Shown: piece after piece, positions 34,818 through 46,314 of the stretch
Numbering within the stretch: the stretch's first letter is position 1
Layout: every line of letters begins with the position of its first letter
DNA from: Streptomyces sp. NBC_00078
GTDB taxonomy: Bacteria; Actinomycetota; Actinomycetes; Streptomycetales; Streptomycetaceae
NCBI RefSeq assembly: GCF_026343335.1
Contig: NZ_JAPELX010000001.1
Span: forward strand, 2,108,001-2,172,000
Length of the DNA stretch: 64,000 nucleotides
Direction of reading: 5' to 3'
Translations under genes and position numbers: made by a program
Notes under the pieces: model-generated
The model's database searches: none
The model's input: the letters and a program-made list of their open reading frames with translations, nothing else
Told to the model about the DNA's origin: nothing

Positions 34818-36473
34818 TCACACCCGCCCGCGCAGCTCCCGGTACTTGGCGACCAGTGCCTTGCTGGACTCGTCCAGACCGGGAACCTCCGCCCCTTCGG
34901 TCAGCGCCGGCTCGACCCGCTTGGCCAGCACCTTGCCGAGCTCGACGCCCCACTGGTCGAACGAGTCGATGTTCCAGACCGCCCCCTGCACGAACACCTT
35001 GTGCTCGTACAGGGCGATCAGCTGGCCGAGCACGGACGGTGTCAGTTCACGCGCGAGGATCGTCGTGGTCGGGTGGTCGCCCTTGAAGGTCTTGTGCGGC
35101 ACCAGCTCCTCGGGTACGCCCTCCGCCCGAACCTCGTCCGGCGTCCTGCCGAAGGCGAGGGCCTGCGTCTGCGCGAAGAAGTTGGCCATCAGCAGGTCGT
35201 GCTGCGCCTTGAGCCCGTCGCTCAGCTCGCCCACCGGCTCGGCGAAGCCGATGAAGTCCGCCGGGATCAGCTTCGTGCCCTGGTGGATCAACTGGTAGTA
35301 GGCGTGCTGCCCGTTGGTGCCCGGCGTGCCCCACACCACCGGCCCGGTCTGCCAGTCGACCTCCCGCCCGTCGCGGCCGACGTACTTGCCGTTGGACTCC
35401 ATGTCCAGCTGCTGCAGATACGCCGTGAACTTGGACAGGTAGTGGCTGTACGGCAGCACGGCATGCGACTGGGCGTCGTGGAAGTTGCCGTACCAGATGC
35501 CCAACAGACCCAGCAGCAAAGGCACGTTGGACTCGGCGGGCGCCGACCTGAAGTGCTCGTCGACGAGCGCGAATCCGTCGAGCATCTCCCGGAAGCGGTC
35601 CGGGCCGATGGCGATCATCAGCGACAGGCCGATCGCCGAGTCGAAGGAGTACCGTCCGCCGACCCAGTCCCAGAACTCGAACATGTTGTCCGGATCGATG
35701 CCGAACCCGGTGACCTTCCCGGCGTTCGTCGACAGTGCCACGAAGTGCTGCGCGACGGCTTCCTGACCGGCCTTCAGCTCACGGAGCAGCCACTCGCGCG
35801 CCGAGGTCGCGTTCGTGATGGTCTCGATCGTGGTGAAGGTCTTGGAGGCGATGACGAACAGCGTCTCCTCCGCGTCCAGATCACGGGTGGCCTCGTGCAG
35901 GTCGGCGCCGTCGACGTTCGACACGAAGCGGACCGTGAGGTCGCGGTCGGTGAAGCTGCGCAGCACCTCGTACGCCATCGCCGGGCCGAGGTCGGAGCCG
36001 CCGATGCCGATGTTCACCACGTTCTTGATGCGCCTGCCGGTGTGGCCGGTCCAGGCGCCGGAGCGGACCCGCTCGGCGAAGCCGGCCATCTTGTCGAGGA
36101 CGGCGTGCACATCAGGGACGACGTTCTCGCCGTCGACCTCGATCACCGCGTCGCGCGGAGCGCGCAGGGCGGTGTGCAACACGGCCCGGTCCTCGGTCGT
36201 GTTGATCTTCGCGCCACGGAACATGGCGTCCCGCAGGCCGAACACATCCGTGGCGGCGGCCAGCTCGCGCAGCAGCCGCAGGGTCTCGTCGGTGACCAGG
36301 TGCTTGGAGTAGTCGACGTACAGGTCGCCCACCTGGAGCGTGTAACCGGTGCCGCGGCCCGGGTCGGTGGTGAACAGCTCCCGCAGACCGGTGCCGGCGA
36401 GCTCCTCACGGTGCCTGGCCAGCGCGGTCCACTCGGGCGTCTGGTTGAGCCTGGTACGGCCGCCTGCGTTCAT
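34818..36473 (-). CDS. pgi: Glucose-6-phosphate isomerase
   Basis: 551 residues, normal for the long bacterial form. It interconverts glucose 6-phosphate and fructose 6-phosphate. Signatures are [16 protein letters not shown] (phosphate loop), [51 protein letters not shown] with its catalytic-region Arg and Glu, and the second Prosite region [25 protein letters not shown] carrying the catalytic His. The ATG at 36471-36473 gives the family length; a longer frame adds unrelated residues. It lies 52 bp after the MFS gene on the same strand. Confidence 0.96.
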   Translation of the reverse strand: MNAGGRTRLNQTPEWTALARHREELAGTGLRELFTTDPGRGTGYTLQVGDLYVDYSKHLVTDETLRLLRELAAATDVFGLRDAMFRGAKINTTEDRAVLHTALRAPRDAVIEVDGENVVPDVHAVLDKMAGFAERVRSGAWTGHTGRRIKNVVNIGIGGSDLGPAMAYEVLRSFTDRDLTVRFVSNVDGADLHEATRDLDAEETLFVIASKTFTTIETITNATSAREWLLRELKAGQEAVAQHFVALSTNAGKVTGFGIDPDNMFEFWDWVGGRYSFDSAIGLSLMIAIGPDRFREMLDGFALVDEHFRSAPAESNVPLLLGLLGIWYGNFHDAQSHAVLPYSHYLSKFTAYLQQLDMESNGKYVGRDGREVDWQTGPVVWGTPGTNGQHAYYQLIHQGTKLIPADFIGFAEPVGELSDGLKAQHDLLMANFFAQTQALAFGRTPDEVRAEGVPEELVPHKTFKGDHPTTTILARELTPSVLGQLIALYEHKVFVQGAVWNIDSFDQWGVELGKVLAKRVEPALTEGAEVPGLDESSKALVAKYRELRGRV

Positions 36474-36525
36474 GTCCGACTTCAGCCTTCTTTCGTGCCT
36501 GTCCCAGCTGTTCCAACCTAATTGA

Positions 36526-37794
36526 TCAGCGCGGGGCGTGAGCCGTCGTGGCGTCGTCGTCCGCCGCAACAACAGGTACGTCCCGCTTGCGGGCAGGTAT
36601 CAGCGCGAGGATGGACAGGACGAAGAAGGCGGCGGTGAGCAGGGCCGGTGTGTTCGGACCCCAGGCGGTGGCGACGGCCCCGCCGAGCAGGGCGCCCACC
36701 GGGGCCCCGGCGACGGCCAGGGTACGGAAGGCCGAACTGACCCGGCCAAGCATGCCGGAGGGGGCGCGCTGCTGCATCAGCGTTGTGGTGTTGACGTTCC
36801 ACACCATGCCCATGAAGCCGAAGACGGCGAGGGCGGCCGCCGTCACGGCCAGGCGGCGCACACTGCCCAGGACCACGAGGGCACCGATCTGCACCAGGCC
36901 GGCGAGCAGCACGGCCCGCATGGGCCCGAGCCGCGTGGCGACCCGCCCGCTCACCACTCCCCCGGCCAGGCCGCCGGCCGCGTACGCGGTGGTCACCGCC
37001 GCGTATCCGGAGATGCCGGCGTCCAGCCAGCCGGTCACCAGGATCACCAGCGTGGCGATCAGGGCGCCCATGCCGATGTTGCACAGCGCTGTGGCGGTGC
37101 ACAGTCCACGCAGGGCCCGGTCGCGCCACAGGGTGCGCAGACCGTCCGCGATCTCCCGGCGCAGAGTGCTGCCCGCCGGTCTCGGCGCGCGCCCGGGGGC
37201 TTCGGTTCGCAGGGAGGCGACCAGCGCGGCGGCGAGCAGGAAGGTCCCCGCGTCGGCCGCGAAGGGAACGGCGGCCCCCGCGGCGATCAGCAGCGGCACC
37301 ACGGGCGCCCCGACCAGACCGCCCGCGATCTGCTGCCCGGTCATCAGCCGTGCGTTGGCACGGCCGAGCGCCTCATGGTCGACTAGGGCGGGCAGCAGGG
37401 CCGTGGAGGCGTTGTCGAAGAGCGTCTGGAGGGTGGTCAGTACGAAGGCGAGCGCGATGAGCAGCGCGATCGAGGCGTGCCCGAGGGCGACGGCCACGGC
37501 GAAGACGGCGACGAGCAGCCCCCGTACCGCATCGACGGTCCACATGGCGCGCCGCTGGTCCACCCGGTCCGCGACCGCGCCGCCGAGCAGCCCGAAGACG
37601 ATCCACGGCAGATAGCCACAGGCGGTCACCGACGCGATGAGCAGGGGCCTGCTCGTCAGTGAGGTGGCGAGCAGGGGCAGCGCCGCGCCGCGCAGCGCGT
37701 CCCCGAACCGGGAGACCACCGCGGCCGTGCACAGCCGCCCGAAACCCCCGCGCCACGCGGGCGCGTACGTGCCCGCCCCCTCGACCGTCGCCAC
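36526..37794 (-). CDS. MFS transporter (EntS/multidrug-type)
   Basis: 422 residues with about twelve membrane helices. The N-terminal half has [19 protein letters not shown] and the loop 2-3 motif [14 protein letters not shown], a form of the MFS G-x-x-D-R signature. [42 protein letters not shown] follows in helices 5-6, and [29 protein letters not shown] in the second half resembles the EntS/MFS_3 group of exporters. The GTG start has GAGGGGGAG upstream. The substrate is unknown. It may be co-transcribed with pgi, though no functional link is evident. Confidence 0.88.
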   Translation of the reverse strand: MATVEGAGTYAPAWRGGFGRLCTAAVVSRFGDALRGAALPLLATSLTSRPLLIASVTACGYLPWIVFGLLGGAVADRVDQRRAMWTVDAVRGLLVAVFAVAVALGHASIALLIALAFVLTTLQTLFDNASTALLPALVDHEALGRANARLMTGQQIAGGLVGAPVVPLLIAAGAAVPFAADAGTFLLAAALVASLRTEAPGRAPRPAGSTLRREIADGLRTLWRDRALRGLCTATALCNIGMGALIATLVILVTGWLDAGISGYAAVTTAYAAGGLAGGVVSGRVATRLGPMRAVLLAGLVQIGALVVLGSVRRLAVTAAALAVFGFMGMVWNVNTTTLMQQRAPSGMLGRVSSAFRTLAVAGAPVGALLGGAVATAWGPNTPALLTAAFFVLSILALIPARKRDVPVVAADDDATTAHAPR

Positions 37795-37914
37795 GTCTCC
37801 CCCTCACGATTCGCCGATGCACAAACCGTAGAGGGCACCACTGACAATCGGTCCGCGGGCGGCCGTTCGCCGGTGACGTAAGGGGCCGCGAAAGGGGCCG
37901 ATGACGAAACAACT

Positions 37915-37943
37915 CCGGCCAGGCACCCTGGGTACCCGGCCGG
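37915..37943 (-). terminator. Terminator after the RbpA-family gene
   Basis: CCGGCC-AGGCACCC and GGGTACCC-GGCCGG form a near-perfect hairpin ten bases past the stop at 37953 on the minus strand. Confidence 0.55.
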
Positions 37944-37952
37944 TCTCAACTC

Positions 37953-38288
37953 CTAGATCTCTCCCCGCAGTTTGGCGAGCGCCTCGGCGAGGATCGCCTC
38001 GCCGTCCGCGTCGCTGCGCCGCTCCCGGACGTACGCGAGGTGCGTCTTGTAGGGCTCGGTACGCGGCGGGTCCGGCGGGTTGTCCCGGTCCTGTCCGGCC
38101 GGGAAGCCGCAGCGCGGACAGTCCCAGGTCTCCGGAACCTGCGCATCGCTGGCGAAGCTGGGCTGCGTCTCGTGCCCGTTCGAGCACCAGAAGGAGATGC
38201 GCAGACGCGGCGCGGACTCGCCACGCTCGGCCTCGCCCATCGGCCCCGCCCCGACCCGGCTTCCTCGGATCGCGTTGCCACTTGCCAC
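37953..38288 (-). CDS. RbpA-family RNA polymerase-binding protein (possible RbpB paralogue)
   Basis: 111 residues. An N-terminal basic segment GNAIRGSRVGAGPMGEAERGESAPR is followed by a zinc-binding fold with ligands C35 and H39 (FWCSNGHE) and C57 and C60 (WDCPRCGF), then the sigma-interaction helix YKTHLAYVRERRSDADGEAILAEALAKLRGE. RbpA stabilises the open complex of HrdB-containing polymerase. The canonical streptomycete RbpA, as I recall it, has THWDMLMERR where this has THLAYVRERR, so this is probably the divergent second copy. The start is GTG, and a good sigma-HrdB-type promoter lies 67 bases upstream. Confidence 0.8.
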   Translation of the reverse strand: MASGNAIRGSRVGAGPMGEAERGESAPRLRISFWCSNGHETQPSFASDAQVPETWDCPRCGFPAGQDRDNPPDPPRTEPYKTHLAYVRERRSDADGEAILAEALAKLRGEI

Positions 38289-38354
38289 GGTCGTAACTCC
38301 CTGCGTGATGGTGCCGCGAAGCGAGTCGGCGTGTCGCTTCGTTGCGAGCGCCTC

Positions 38355-38382
38355 AGTCTACGTAAGGCCCAACGCGCGTCCA
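38355..38382 (-). promoter_or_regulatory. Promoter of the RbpA-family gene
   Basis: On the minus strand TGGACG (38377-38382) and TAGACT (38355-38360) are spaced by 16 bases, an almost ideal streptomycete housekeeping promoter. The start GTG is 67 bases downstream. Confidence 0.6.
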
Positions 38383-38501
38383 GTGATTGGAGTTACATCC
38401 CCTACATCCAGACGCAAGCCCCATGATAGGCCGCGCTCAGCTGCGCGTACCGAACATGGGGCCTTACGTGCGGAATCCAGGTGCTGTGTGTGCGTTGCTG
38501 C

Positions 38502-38738
38502 TCAGCTGTTCGTCTTCATGATGATGCCGAGCACGACAATGCACGCGAACCACAGCAGACCGATCACCACGGTGATGCGGTCGAGGTTGCGCTCGGCGAC
38601 CGAGGAGCCGCCGACGGACGACTGCATGCCGCCACCGAACATGTCGGAGAGGCCGCCGCCCTTCCCCTTGTGCATCAGCACCAGCAGCATCATCAGCAGG
38701 CTGAAGACGATCAGGGCGATCGAGAACCCCAAAACCAC
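38502..38738 (-). CDS. secG: SecG, protein-export membrane protein
   Basis: 78 residues from the GTG at 38736-38738. Two membrane helices flank a cytoplasmic loop: VVLGFSIALIVFSLLMMLLVLMHKGKGGGLSDMFGG and ERNLDRITVVIGLLWFACIVVLGIIMK. The GKGGGLSDMFGG loop and the AERNLDR segment are SecG hallmarks. SecG is the third subunit of the SecYEG translocon. Its position just after tpiA is conserved in Streptomyces and many other bacteria. A hairpin lies between tpiA and this gene. Confidence 0.92.
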   Translation of the reverse strand: MVLGFSIALIVFSLLMMLLVLMHKGKGGGLSDMFGGGMQSSVGGSSVAERNLDRITVVIGLLWFACIVVLGIIMKTNS

Positions 38739-38773
38739 GGCTGGACCAACTCTCTCGGATTCGGATGAACGAC

Positions 38774-38803
38774 GGGGGCACGGTAGCTCCCTACCATGCC
38801 CCC
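38774..38803 (-). terminator. Hairpin between tpiA and secG
   Basis: GGGGGCACGGTAG (38774-38786) pairs with CTACCATGCCCCC (38791-38803) with one mismatch. It may end or attenuate the gap-pgk-tpiA transcript before secG. Confidence 0.55.
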
Positions 38804-38836
38804 GCAAGGGTACGACGGATCGCCGCTATGGCCTAC

Positions 38837-39628
<792 letters not shown>

Positions 39629-39633
39629 AAAGG

Positions 39634-40845
39634 TCAGTCCTCCAGTGCGGCGAGGCCGGGGAGCGTCTTGCCCTCGAGGTATTCGAGGGAGGCGCCGCCG
39701 CCGGTCGAGATGTGTCCGAACGCGTTCTCGTCGAAGCCCAGGAGGCGCACGGCCGCGGCGGAGTCGCCACCGCCGACGACCGTGAAGGCCGGGGAGTCGA
39801 GGAGGGCCTGGGCGACCGCCTTGGTGCCCTCGGCGAAATCGGGGTGCTCGAAGACGCCCATCGGGCCGTTCCAGAAGACGGTGGCGGCGTCGGTGATCTT
39901 CGAGGCGTACAGCTTGCGGGACTCCGGGCCGATGTCCAGGCCCATCTGGTCGGCGGGGATCGCGTCCGCGGCGACGGTGGTGGCGCCGGCCGAAGCCTTG
40001 GTCTTCAGGTCCGGGAACGCGGGACCGACCACCGCGTCGACGGGCAGGACCAGCTCGACGCCGGTCTTCTCCGCGCGCTCGACGTACTCCAGGACCGCCG
40101 GGATCTGGTCCTCCTGAAGGAGGGACTTGCCGATCTCGTAGCCCTTGGCCTTGAGGAAGGTGTACGCCATGCCGCCGCCGATGAGGATGCGGTCGGCCTT
40201 GCCGAGCAGCTGGTCGATGACGGCGAGCTTGTCGGAGACCTTGGCGCCGCCCAGGGCGACGACGTAGGGCCGCTTGACGTCGTCGGTGAGCTTCTTCAGG
40301 ACGGCGACCTCGGTCGTGATGAGGTAACCGGCGGCGTGCGGCAGACGGGCCGGGAGGTCGAAGACCGAGGCGTGCTTGCGGTGCACCGCACCGAAGCCGT
40401 CCCCGACGTAGACGTCCGCGAGCTCGGCCAGCTGGTCCGCGAAAGCGCCGCGCTCGGCGTCGTCCTTGCTGGTCTCGCCGGCGTTGAAGCGCAGGTTCTC
40501 GATCACGGCGACCTGGCCGTCGGCGAGGCCCGCGACGGTGGACCCCGCGGAGTCACCGACCGTGTCGGTCGCGAACGCCACGTCCGCGCCGAGGAGTTCA
40601 CCCAGGCGCGCGGCGGCGGGGGCAAGGGAGAAGGCCGGGTCGGGCGCGCCCTTGGGGCGGCCGAGGTGCGAGGCGACGACGACGCGCGCGCCGGCCTCAG
40701 CCAGGGCCTTCACGGTGGGCAGCACGGCGCGGATACGGCCGTCGTCGGTGATGGTGGTGCCGTCCAGCGGCACGTTGAGGTCGGCGCGGACGAAGACCCG
40801 CTTGCCGGCCACGCCTTCGGCGAGGAGTTCGTCGATCGTCTTCAT
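39634..40845 (-). CDS. pgk: Phosphoglycerate kinase
   Basis: 403 residues with the two-domain PGK fold. [25 protein letters not shown] is the N-terminal substrate site; [20 protein letters not shown] is the substrate-binding loop; [36 protein letters not shown] is the hinge and nucleotide region; and [10 protein letters not shown] and [11 protein letters not shown] bind ATP. It makes ATP from 1,3-bisphosphoglycerate. It lies 133 bp downstream of gap, from which a strong hairpin separates it. Confidence 0.97.
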   Translation of the reverse strand: MKTIDELLAEGVAGKRVFVRADLNVPLDGTTITDDGRIRAVLPTVKALAEAGARVVVASHLGRPKGAPDPAFSLAPAAARLGELLGADVAFATDTVGDSAGSTVAGLADGQVAVIENLRFNAGETSKDDAERGAFADQLAELADVYVGDGFGAVHRKHASVFDLPARLPHAAGYLITTEVAVLKKLTDDVKRPYVVALGGAKVSDKLAVIDQLLGKADRILIGGGMAYTFLKAKGYEIGKSLLQEDQIPAVLEYVERAEKTGVELVLPVDAVVGPAFPDLKTKASAGATTVAADAIPADQMGLDIGPESRKLYASKITDAATVFWNGPMGVFEHPDFAEGTKAVAQALLDSPAFTVVGGGDSAAAVRLLGFDENAFGHISTGGGASLEYLEGKTLPGLAALED

Positions 40846-40912
40846 TGCGAGGGCTCCCGAGGAGGACTTGTGGTGCTCGTGATCGTAAGAGGGCCGGTCC
40901 GTACGTGAGTCA

Positions 40913-40950
40913 GGGCCCGGGCGGCGCGTCGCTGCGCCGCCCGAGCCCTG
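40913..40950 (-). terminator. Hairpin between gap and pgk
   Basis: AGGGCCCGGGCGGCGC (40913-40928) pairs with GCGCCGCCCGAGCCCT (40935-40950) with one mismatch and a six-base loop, 29 bases past the gap stop. It should end or reduce readthrough into pgk. Confidence 0.7.
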
Positions 40951-40978
40951 CCGTCACATCAAGTGCCTGCTCTGTGGA

Positions 40979-42016
<1,038 letters not shown>

Positions 42017-42118
42017 CTATGCGGTGCCGGCGAGCTCTGTTTGGGATGTCCCCGACCAACCCCGACCCTACCTCCCTGCGGGCCCCGCGGTGACATCGAG
42101 ATGCCGCATACACGGGCA

Positions 42119-42154
42119 GGCGGTCCGTACCCGCCAGTAGGGGTACGGACCGCC
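42119..42154 (-). terminator. Terminator of the carboxypeptidase gene
   Basis: GGCGGTCCGTACCC (42119-42132) pairs perfectly with GGGTACGGACCGCC (42141-42154), about 65 bases past the carboxypeptidase stop. It also insulates gap. Confidence 0.75.
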
Positions 42155-42217
42155 CGGCTCGAAAGTTCTGATCACTCTTTCTGACTACGGAGTGCTAGTC
42201 ATCGTTGACCAGGTGTT

Positions 42218-45169
42218 TCAGCCTCGGAGAGCCGCGAGTGCCTTCTTGACGAGGATGTTGCGATCCGCGGCCGCGGGGACGTGCTCCAGGCCGAAACCCA
42301 GCAGCACGCTCCGGTCGGTGGTGACCGCTCCGTAGGTCTTGAACAGTGCTCCGGAGCGCACCCAGTCCCTGAGCACGGCCGGGCTGCCCGCGGGCGGTCC
42401 GCTCACGCTCCAGGCGCCGAGCGACGTCTCGAAGCCCTCGGTCTGCGTCGCCGCGCCGCCGACGACGAGCGAGGCCTCGTCGGCGAGGACACCGTGGCCG
42501 CCCGTGCCGGGGTCGGTGACATAGCTGATGGAGACCTCGACGGACTTTCCTGCGTAGGCGCTCAGGTCGTAGTTGACCTGCTGCCAGCCGCTGGAGGCGC
42601 CGGTGAGGCTGTTCCAGGAACCGCTGGTGCCGCTCGCGGTGCAGCCGCCGGAGGCGACGGTGAGGTAGTGCTTGAGCCACGGGTGCTCTTTCACCAGGAA
42701 GCCCGCCTCGCACTCCGCCGGCACCTTCTGGCTGGTGGCGCCGCCTGCCTCCGGCAACGTCGTCCAGTCGTCTGCGCCGGTGGTGTGCGCCTCGACGATC
42801 ACGTGGTCGTAGCCGGGTTCGGTGTCCCACAGCAGCCGGCTGCGCAGGGCGGGCTGTTCGGCGGCGGTGACGCCGGTGAGGTCGACGGTGCGGGTGAGGC
42901 GCTTGTAGGAGTCGTCGGTGTGGACGGCCGCGGCCATGGAGGAGCCCGCGTACGGCGCGTACGGGTCGACGGTCCCGGCGAACCGGCCCGCGCCCGCGCT
43001 CGCGAACTGCGGATAGGTGCCGGCGGGCAGTTCCTCGGAGGTGACGCTGTAGGTGCCCGCCTTGTCGAGCGGGTTGCCGGGCGCCGCACCGAGCGCACCA
43101 CTGAAGCCGTCGAGCCTGCCGGAACCGGTCATGCCGGTCGCCCCGGGCGTCGATGTACGCGAATAGGCGCCCAGGTAGTACTGGCTGAAGTCGTTCGACA
43201 GGGTGCCGCCGCCGAGATCGACGTTGCCGCCGGCCTGCTCGCCCGCCTCGATCAACTTGCCGCCCTCGTTGAGGAAGGCGCGCAGCTGCAGCTGGGTGGC
43301 GTTGCCGGGGACGCTCGCGCCGGTGTAGTGGACGACCGTTGTGAAGTGCTTGAGCACGCCGAGCGCGTCGGGCGCGCCCTGGGTGGCGACGTCCCAGACG
43401 ATCGCCTTGCGGCCGTTCGCCTTCAGCGCGTCCACGTACGTCTGCGCCTGCGTGGCGGCCGTGCCCTCCTCGGCGACGACGAGGGTGTCGGCCACTGGCC
43501 GCTGGGCGACGGTGTAGGTGAAGTGCCCGCTGGAGACCTTCTTGCCGCTCTTCGTCTTCCCGGTGGACCAGACCTCGACCTTGTCGCCCGGGTCGCCGTC
43601 CTTGACCTTGGCCCGGTACTCGTCGAAGTACAGGTTGTCCGCACCGCCGTAGGTCTCGCCGCCCTTCCAGGACTTGAGCGCCACGTCCTTGGTACGGCCG
43701 TCGTCGACGCGGTATTTGAGCTTCTTGTCGCGGACGGCCTTGCGTACGACGACGGAGACCTCCTGGTCGGCGCCGCGGGAGTACGAGGTGGAGAACGTCG
43801 CCGGGGTGAAGTCGGCGGCGCTCAGGCCGAGCGAGGAGGACGGCGTGTCGGGGTGCGGGGCGGTCTCGGCGACTGACAGTGCGAACGGGACGTTCTTCGC
43901 GAACTCCGCCTGGATCAGCTTCTCGTCGTCCGGGAAGTTGAAGACGGACTGGCAGTCGGCCGCGTTCCACTGGTCGCCCGGGTCGGCGTTCGAGGCGGTC
44001 TGGCACGTCGACATCTCGGGGGTGAACATCGACATGCCGTTGACGTTCCCGGCGTGACCGTCCGCCTCGCCGTTGGTCGTGTACAGCTCCGAGGAGACCT
44101 GCGGGTGGTAGCCGGGGATCGCGGAGTTGTCCGGCGAACCGGCGAGGGCCTTGTAGACGACGTCGTCCGGGGTCGGCGTGGCGACCTGCCAGCCGACGCC
44201 GTAGAGCAGGAGTTCGGCGGCGGAGTGGTAGTTGATGGCGTACGTGAAGCCGATCCGCTTCTCGAAGGCGTCGAGCGCCTTGGTCTCGGGCTCGGAGCCG
44301 GGGCTCGCGCCGCGATAGGTCTCACTGGTCGGGTTGGGCGAGGAACCCTCGTCGTCGTAGCCCCACTTGTAGGCGAAGTTGCGGTTGAGGTCGACGCCGT
44401 CGCCGGTGGAGATGACACCGTCGCCGTTGACGTCCCGCAGGTTCTTGCGCCACAGGCGGGTGTCGGAGTTCTGGAACGTGTAGTCGTAGCCGTCCGGGTT
44501 GGCGGAGATCACGAACCACAGCTCGGTCGAGTCGACGATCTTCCTGATGCGTTTGTCCGTCTTGTAGTTGTCCAGGTAGTAGTGCATCAGCCGGCGGGTC
44601 ATCTCCGGCGTGATCCACTCGCGCGCGTGCTGGTTGGACATGTAGAGAACGGAGGGCTTCGAGCCGTCCTTGGACTTCTTCGCCCCCTTGGTCAGTTTGA
44701 CCGCGAGGATGTCCTGGCCGCCCACCGTCCTGCCGATGGAGACGACCTTGGTGAGGTTCGGGTTCTCCCGCCCGGTCCGGACGATCTCCTCCTTGAGTCC
44801 ACCACTTCCGCCGTACGGGCGGAACACGCCCTGAGCGGCCGCGTCGACGCGCTTCTCCGCCTTGGCCGAAAGCGTGTGCTCGGTGAGGTCGACGCCCTGT
44901 TTCTCCAGCTTGTGGGCCTGCTGGTCGGTCAGATAGACCTCGACCGATGCGGTGCCCTTGTCCGGGAGCTCACCGAGTTCGTGGCTGTCCTGCCCGGCCG
45001 CCAGCAGCAGGGGTACCTGCCTGGCGGTGACGTCGGCGCGAAAGACCCTGACCTCGTTGGGGTCGGATCCCTGCGAACTTCCGTTCTGCGCATGGGCGAT
45101 GGGTGCGAGGCTCGCTCCGCCGATCAGGAGCGCGCCGGCAGCGAGGATCGATCTCGCTCTAGGTCTCAT
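42218..45169 (-). CDS. Secreted M14 zinc carboxypeptidase, multidomain
   Basis: 983 residues. A signal peptide ends near residue 27 (LAPIAHAQ) and a propeptide-like region runs to about 110. The M14 catalytic domain covers about 120-430: zinc ligands H181 and E184 in NQHAREWITPEMT, H315 in INYHSAAELLLYG, substrate groups in NPDGYDYTFQNSDTRLWRKN and DLNRNF, and the catalytic E385 in FTPEMSTCQ. The remaining 550 residues hold a Rossmann-like glutamine-amidotransferase-type region (VADTLVVAEEG...HYTGASVPGNATQLQLRAFLNEGGKLIEAGEQAG) and an immune-inhibitor-A-like jelly roll (DHVIVEAHTTGADDWTTLPEAGG...SYVTDPGTGGHGVLADEASL). It probably degrades extracellular peptides. Confidence 0.88.
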   Translation of the reverse strand: MRPRARSILAAGALLIGGASLAPIAHAQNGSSQGSDPNEVRVFRADVTARQVPLLLAAGQDSHELGELPDKGTASVEVYLTDQQAHKLEKQGVDLTEHTLSAKAEKRVDAAAQGVFRPYGGSGGLKEEIVRTGRENPNLTKVVSIGRTVGGQDILAVKLTKGAKKSKDGSKPSVLYMSNQHAREWITPEMTRRLMHYYLDNYKTDKRIRKIVDSTELWFVISANPDGYDYTFQNSDTRLWRKNLRDVNGDGVISTGDGVDLNRNFAYKWGYDDEGSSPNPTSETYRGASPGSEPETKALDAFEKRIGFTYAINYHSAAELLLYGVGWQVATPTPDDVVYKALAGSPDNSAIPGYHPQVSSELYTTNGEADGHAGNVNGMSMFTPEMSTCQTASNADPGDQWNAADCQSVFNFPDDEKLIQAEFAKNVPFALSVAETAPHPDTPSSSLGLSAADFTPATFSTSYSRGADQEVSVVVRKAVRDKKLKYRVDDGRTKDVALKSWKGGETYGGADNLYFDEYRAKVKDGDPGDKVEVWSTGKTKSGKKVSSGHFTYTVAQRPVADTLVVAEEGTAATQAQTYVDALKANGRKAIVWDVATQGAPDALGVLKHFTTVVHYTGASVPGNATQLQLRAFLNEGGKLIEAGEQAGGNVDLGGGTLSNDFSQYYLGAYSRTSTPGATGMTGSGRLDGFSGALGAAPGNPLDKAGTYSVTSEELPAGTYPQFASAGAGRFAGTVDPYAPYAGSSMAAAVHTDDSYKRLTRTVDLTGVTAAEQPALRSRLLWDTEPGYDHVIVEAHTTGADDWTTLPEAGGATSQKVPAECEAGFLVKEHPWLKHYLTVASGGCTASGTSGSWNSLTGASSGWQQVNYDLSAYAGKSVEVSISYVTDPGTGGHGVLADEASLVVGGAATQTEGFETSLGAWSVSGPPAGSPAVLRDWVRSGALFKTYGAVTTDRSVLLGFGLEHVPAAADRNILVKKALAALRG

Positions 45170-45324
45170 GAACCCCCCTAGCAGTGGTCCGCCACAGTAG
45201 GCGAACTGCTGCCAGGTTCATGACACTCCATGATCGAGTCAAGGGTGCCCCATGACAGACGAACGCCGGTGGCGACGCCCCAACAGGGCGTCGGCACCGG
45301 CGTGTTGAGCGATCCTTCGCGCCG

Positions 45325-46314
45325 TCAGCCGACGAGGTGGTCGGCCATTTCCTCGGTGATGCTGGACTCCGTGCCGGGAATGCCGATGTCGGAGGCGCGC
45401 TTGTCGGCCATCGCGAGCAGCCGGCGGATACGGCCCGCGACAGCGTCCTTCGTCAGCGGCGGGTCGGCGAGCGCGCCCAGCTCCTCCAGCGAGGCCTGCT
45501 TGTGGTCCATGCGCAGACGCCCGGCGGCCGCGAGGTGCTCGGGGACCTCCTCGCCGAGGATCTCCAGGGCACGCTGGACACGGGCACCGGCCGCGACCGC
45601 GGCGCGGGCGGAGCGGCGCAGGTTGGCGTCGTCGAAGTTGGCGAGCCGGTTCGCCGTCGCCCGCACCTCGCGGCGCATCCGGCGCTCCTCCCAGGCCAGC
45701 ACCGACTCGTGCGCGCCGAGGCGGGTGAGCAGGGCGCCGATCGCGTCGCCGTCACGGACGACCACGCGGTCCACTCCGCGCACCTCACGGGCCTTGGCGG
45801 CGATCGACAGACGGCGGGCGGCGCCGACCAGGGCGAGGGCGGCCTCGGGCCCGGGGCAGGTCACCTCCAGGGAGGACGAGCGGCCGGGCTCCGTCAGCGA
45901 GCCGTGCGCGAGGAAGGCCCCGCGCCACGCGGCCTCCGCGTCGCAGGTGGCCCCCGAGACCACCTGCGGGGGCAGACCGCGGATCGGGCGGCCCCGGCCG
46001 TCCACCAGGCCGGTCTGCCGGGCCAGCTGATCACCTCCGGCGACGACACGGACGACGTAGCGCGAACCGCGCCGCAGTCCGCCCGGTGCCATCACGATCA
46101 GTTCGGAACTGTGGCCGAAGATCTCCAGGATGTCCCGTTTCAGGCGCCGGGCCGCCATCGCGGTGTCCAGCTCCGCCTCGATCACGATCCGCCCGCTGAC
46201 CAGGTGGAGGCCGCCGGCGAACCGCAGAATGGCGGAGACCTCCGCCTTCCTGCAGCAGGTCCGGGTGACGGGGAGCCGGGAGATCTCGTCCTTCACCGCT
46301 GCCGTCATCGCCAT
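45325..46314 (-). CDS. whiA: WhiA, sporulation transcription factor
   Basis: 329 residues. The N-terminal part is a degenerate LAGLIDADG homing-endonuclease fold ([32 protein letters not shown]...[17 protein letters not shown]) and the C-terminal part a sigma-region-4-like helix-turn-helix ([30 protein letters not shown]). With WhiB it binds the promoters of division and sporulation genes and stops hyphal growth. GGAAGGA lies eight bases before the ATG at 46312-46314; a second ATG two codons on overlaps the upstream stop. It is last in the uvrC-rapZ-yvcK-whiA operon. Confidence 0.97.
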   Translation of the reverse strand: MAMTAAVKDEISRLPVTRTCCRKAEVSAILRFAGGLHLVSGRIVIEAELDTAMAARRLKRDILEIFGHSSELIVMAPGGLRRGSRYVVRVVAGGDQLARQTGLVDGRGRPIRGLPPQVVSGATCDAEAAWRGAFLAHGSLTEPGRSSSLEVTCPGPEAALALVGAARRLSIAAKAREVRGVDRVVVRDGDAIGALLTRLGAHESVLAWEERRMRREVRATANRLANFDDANLRRSARAAVAAGARVQRALEILGEEVPEHLAAAGRLRMDHKQASLEELGALADPPLTKDAVAGRIRRLLAMADKRASDIGIPGTESSITEEMADHLVG

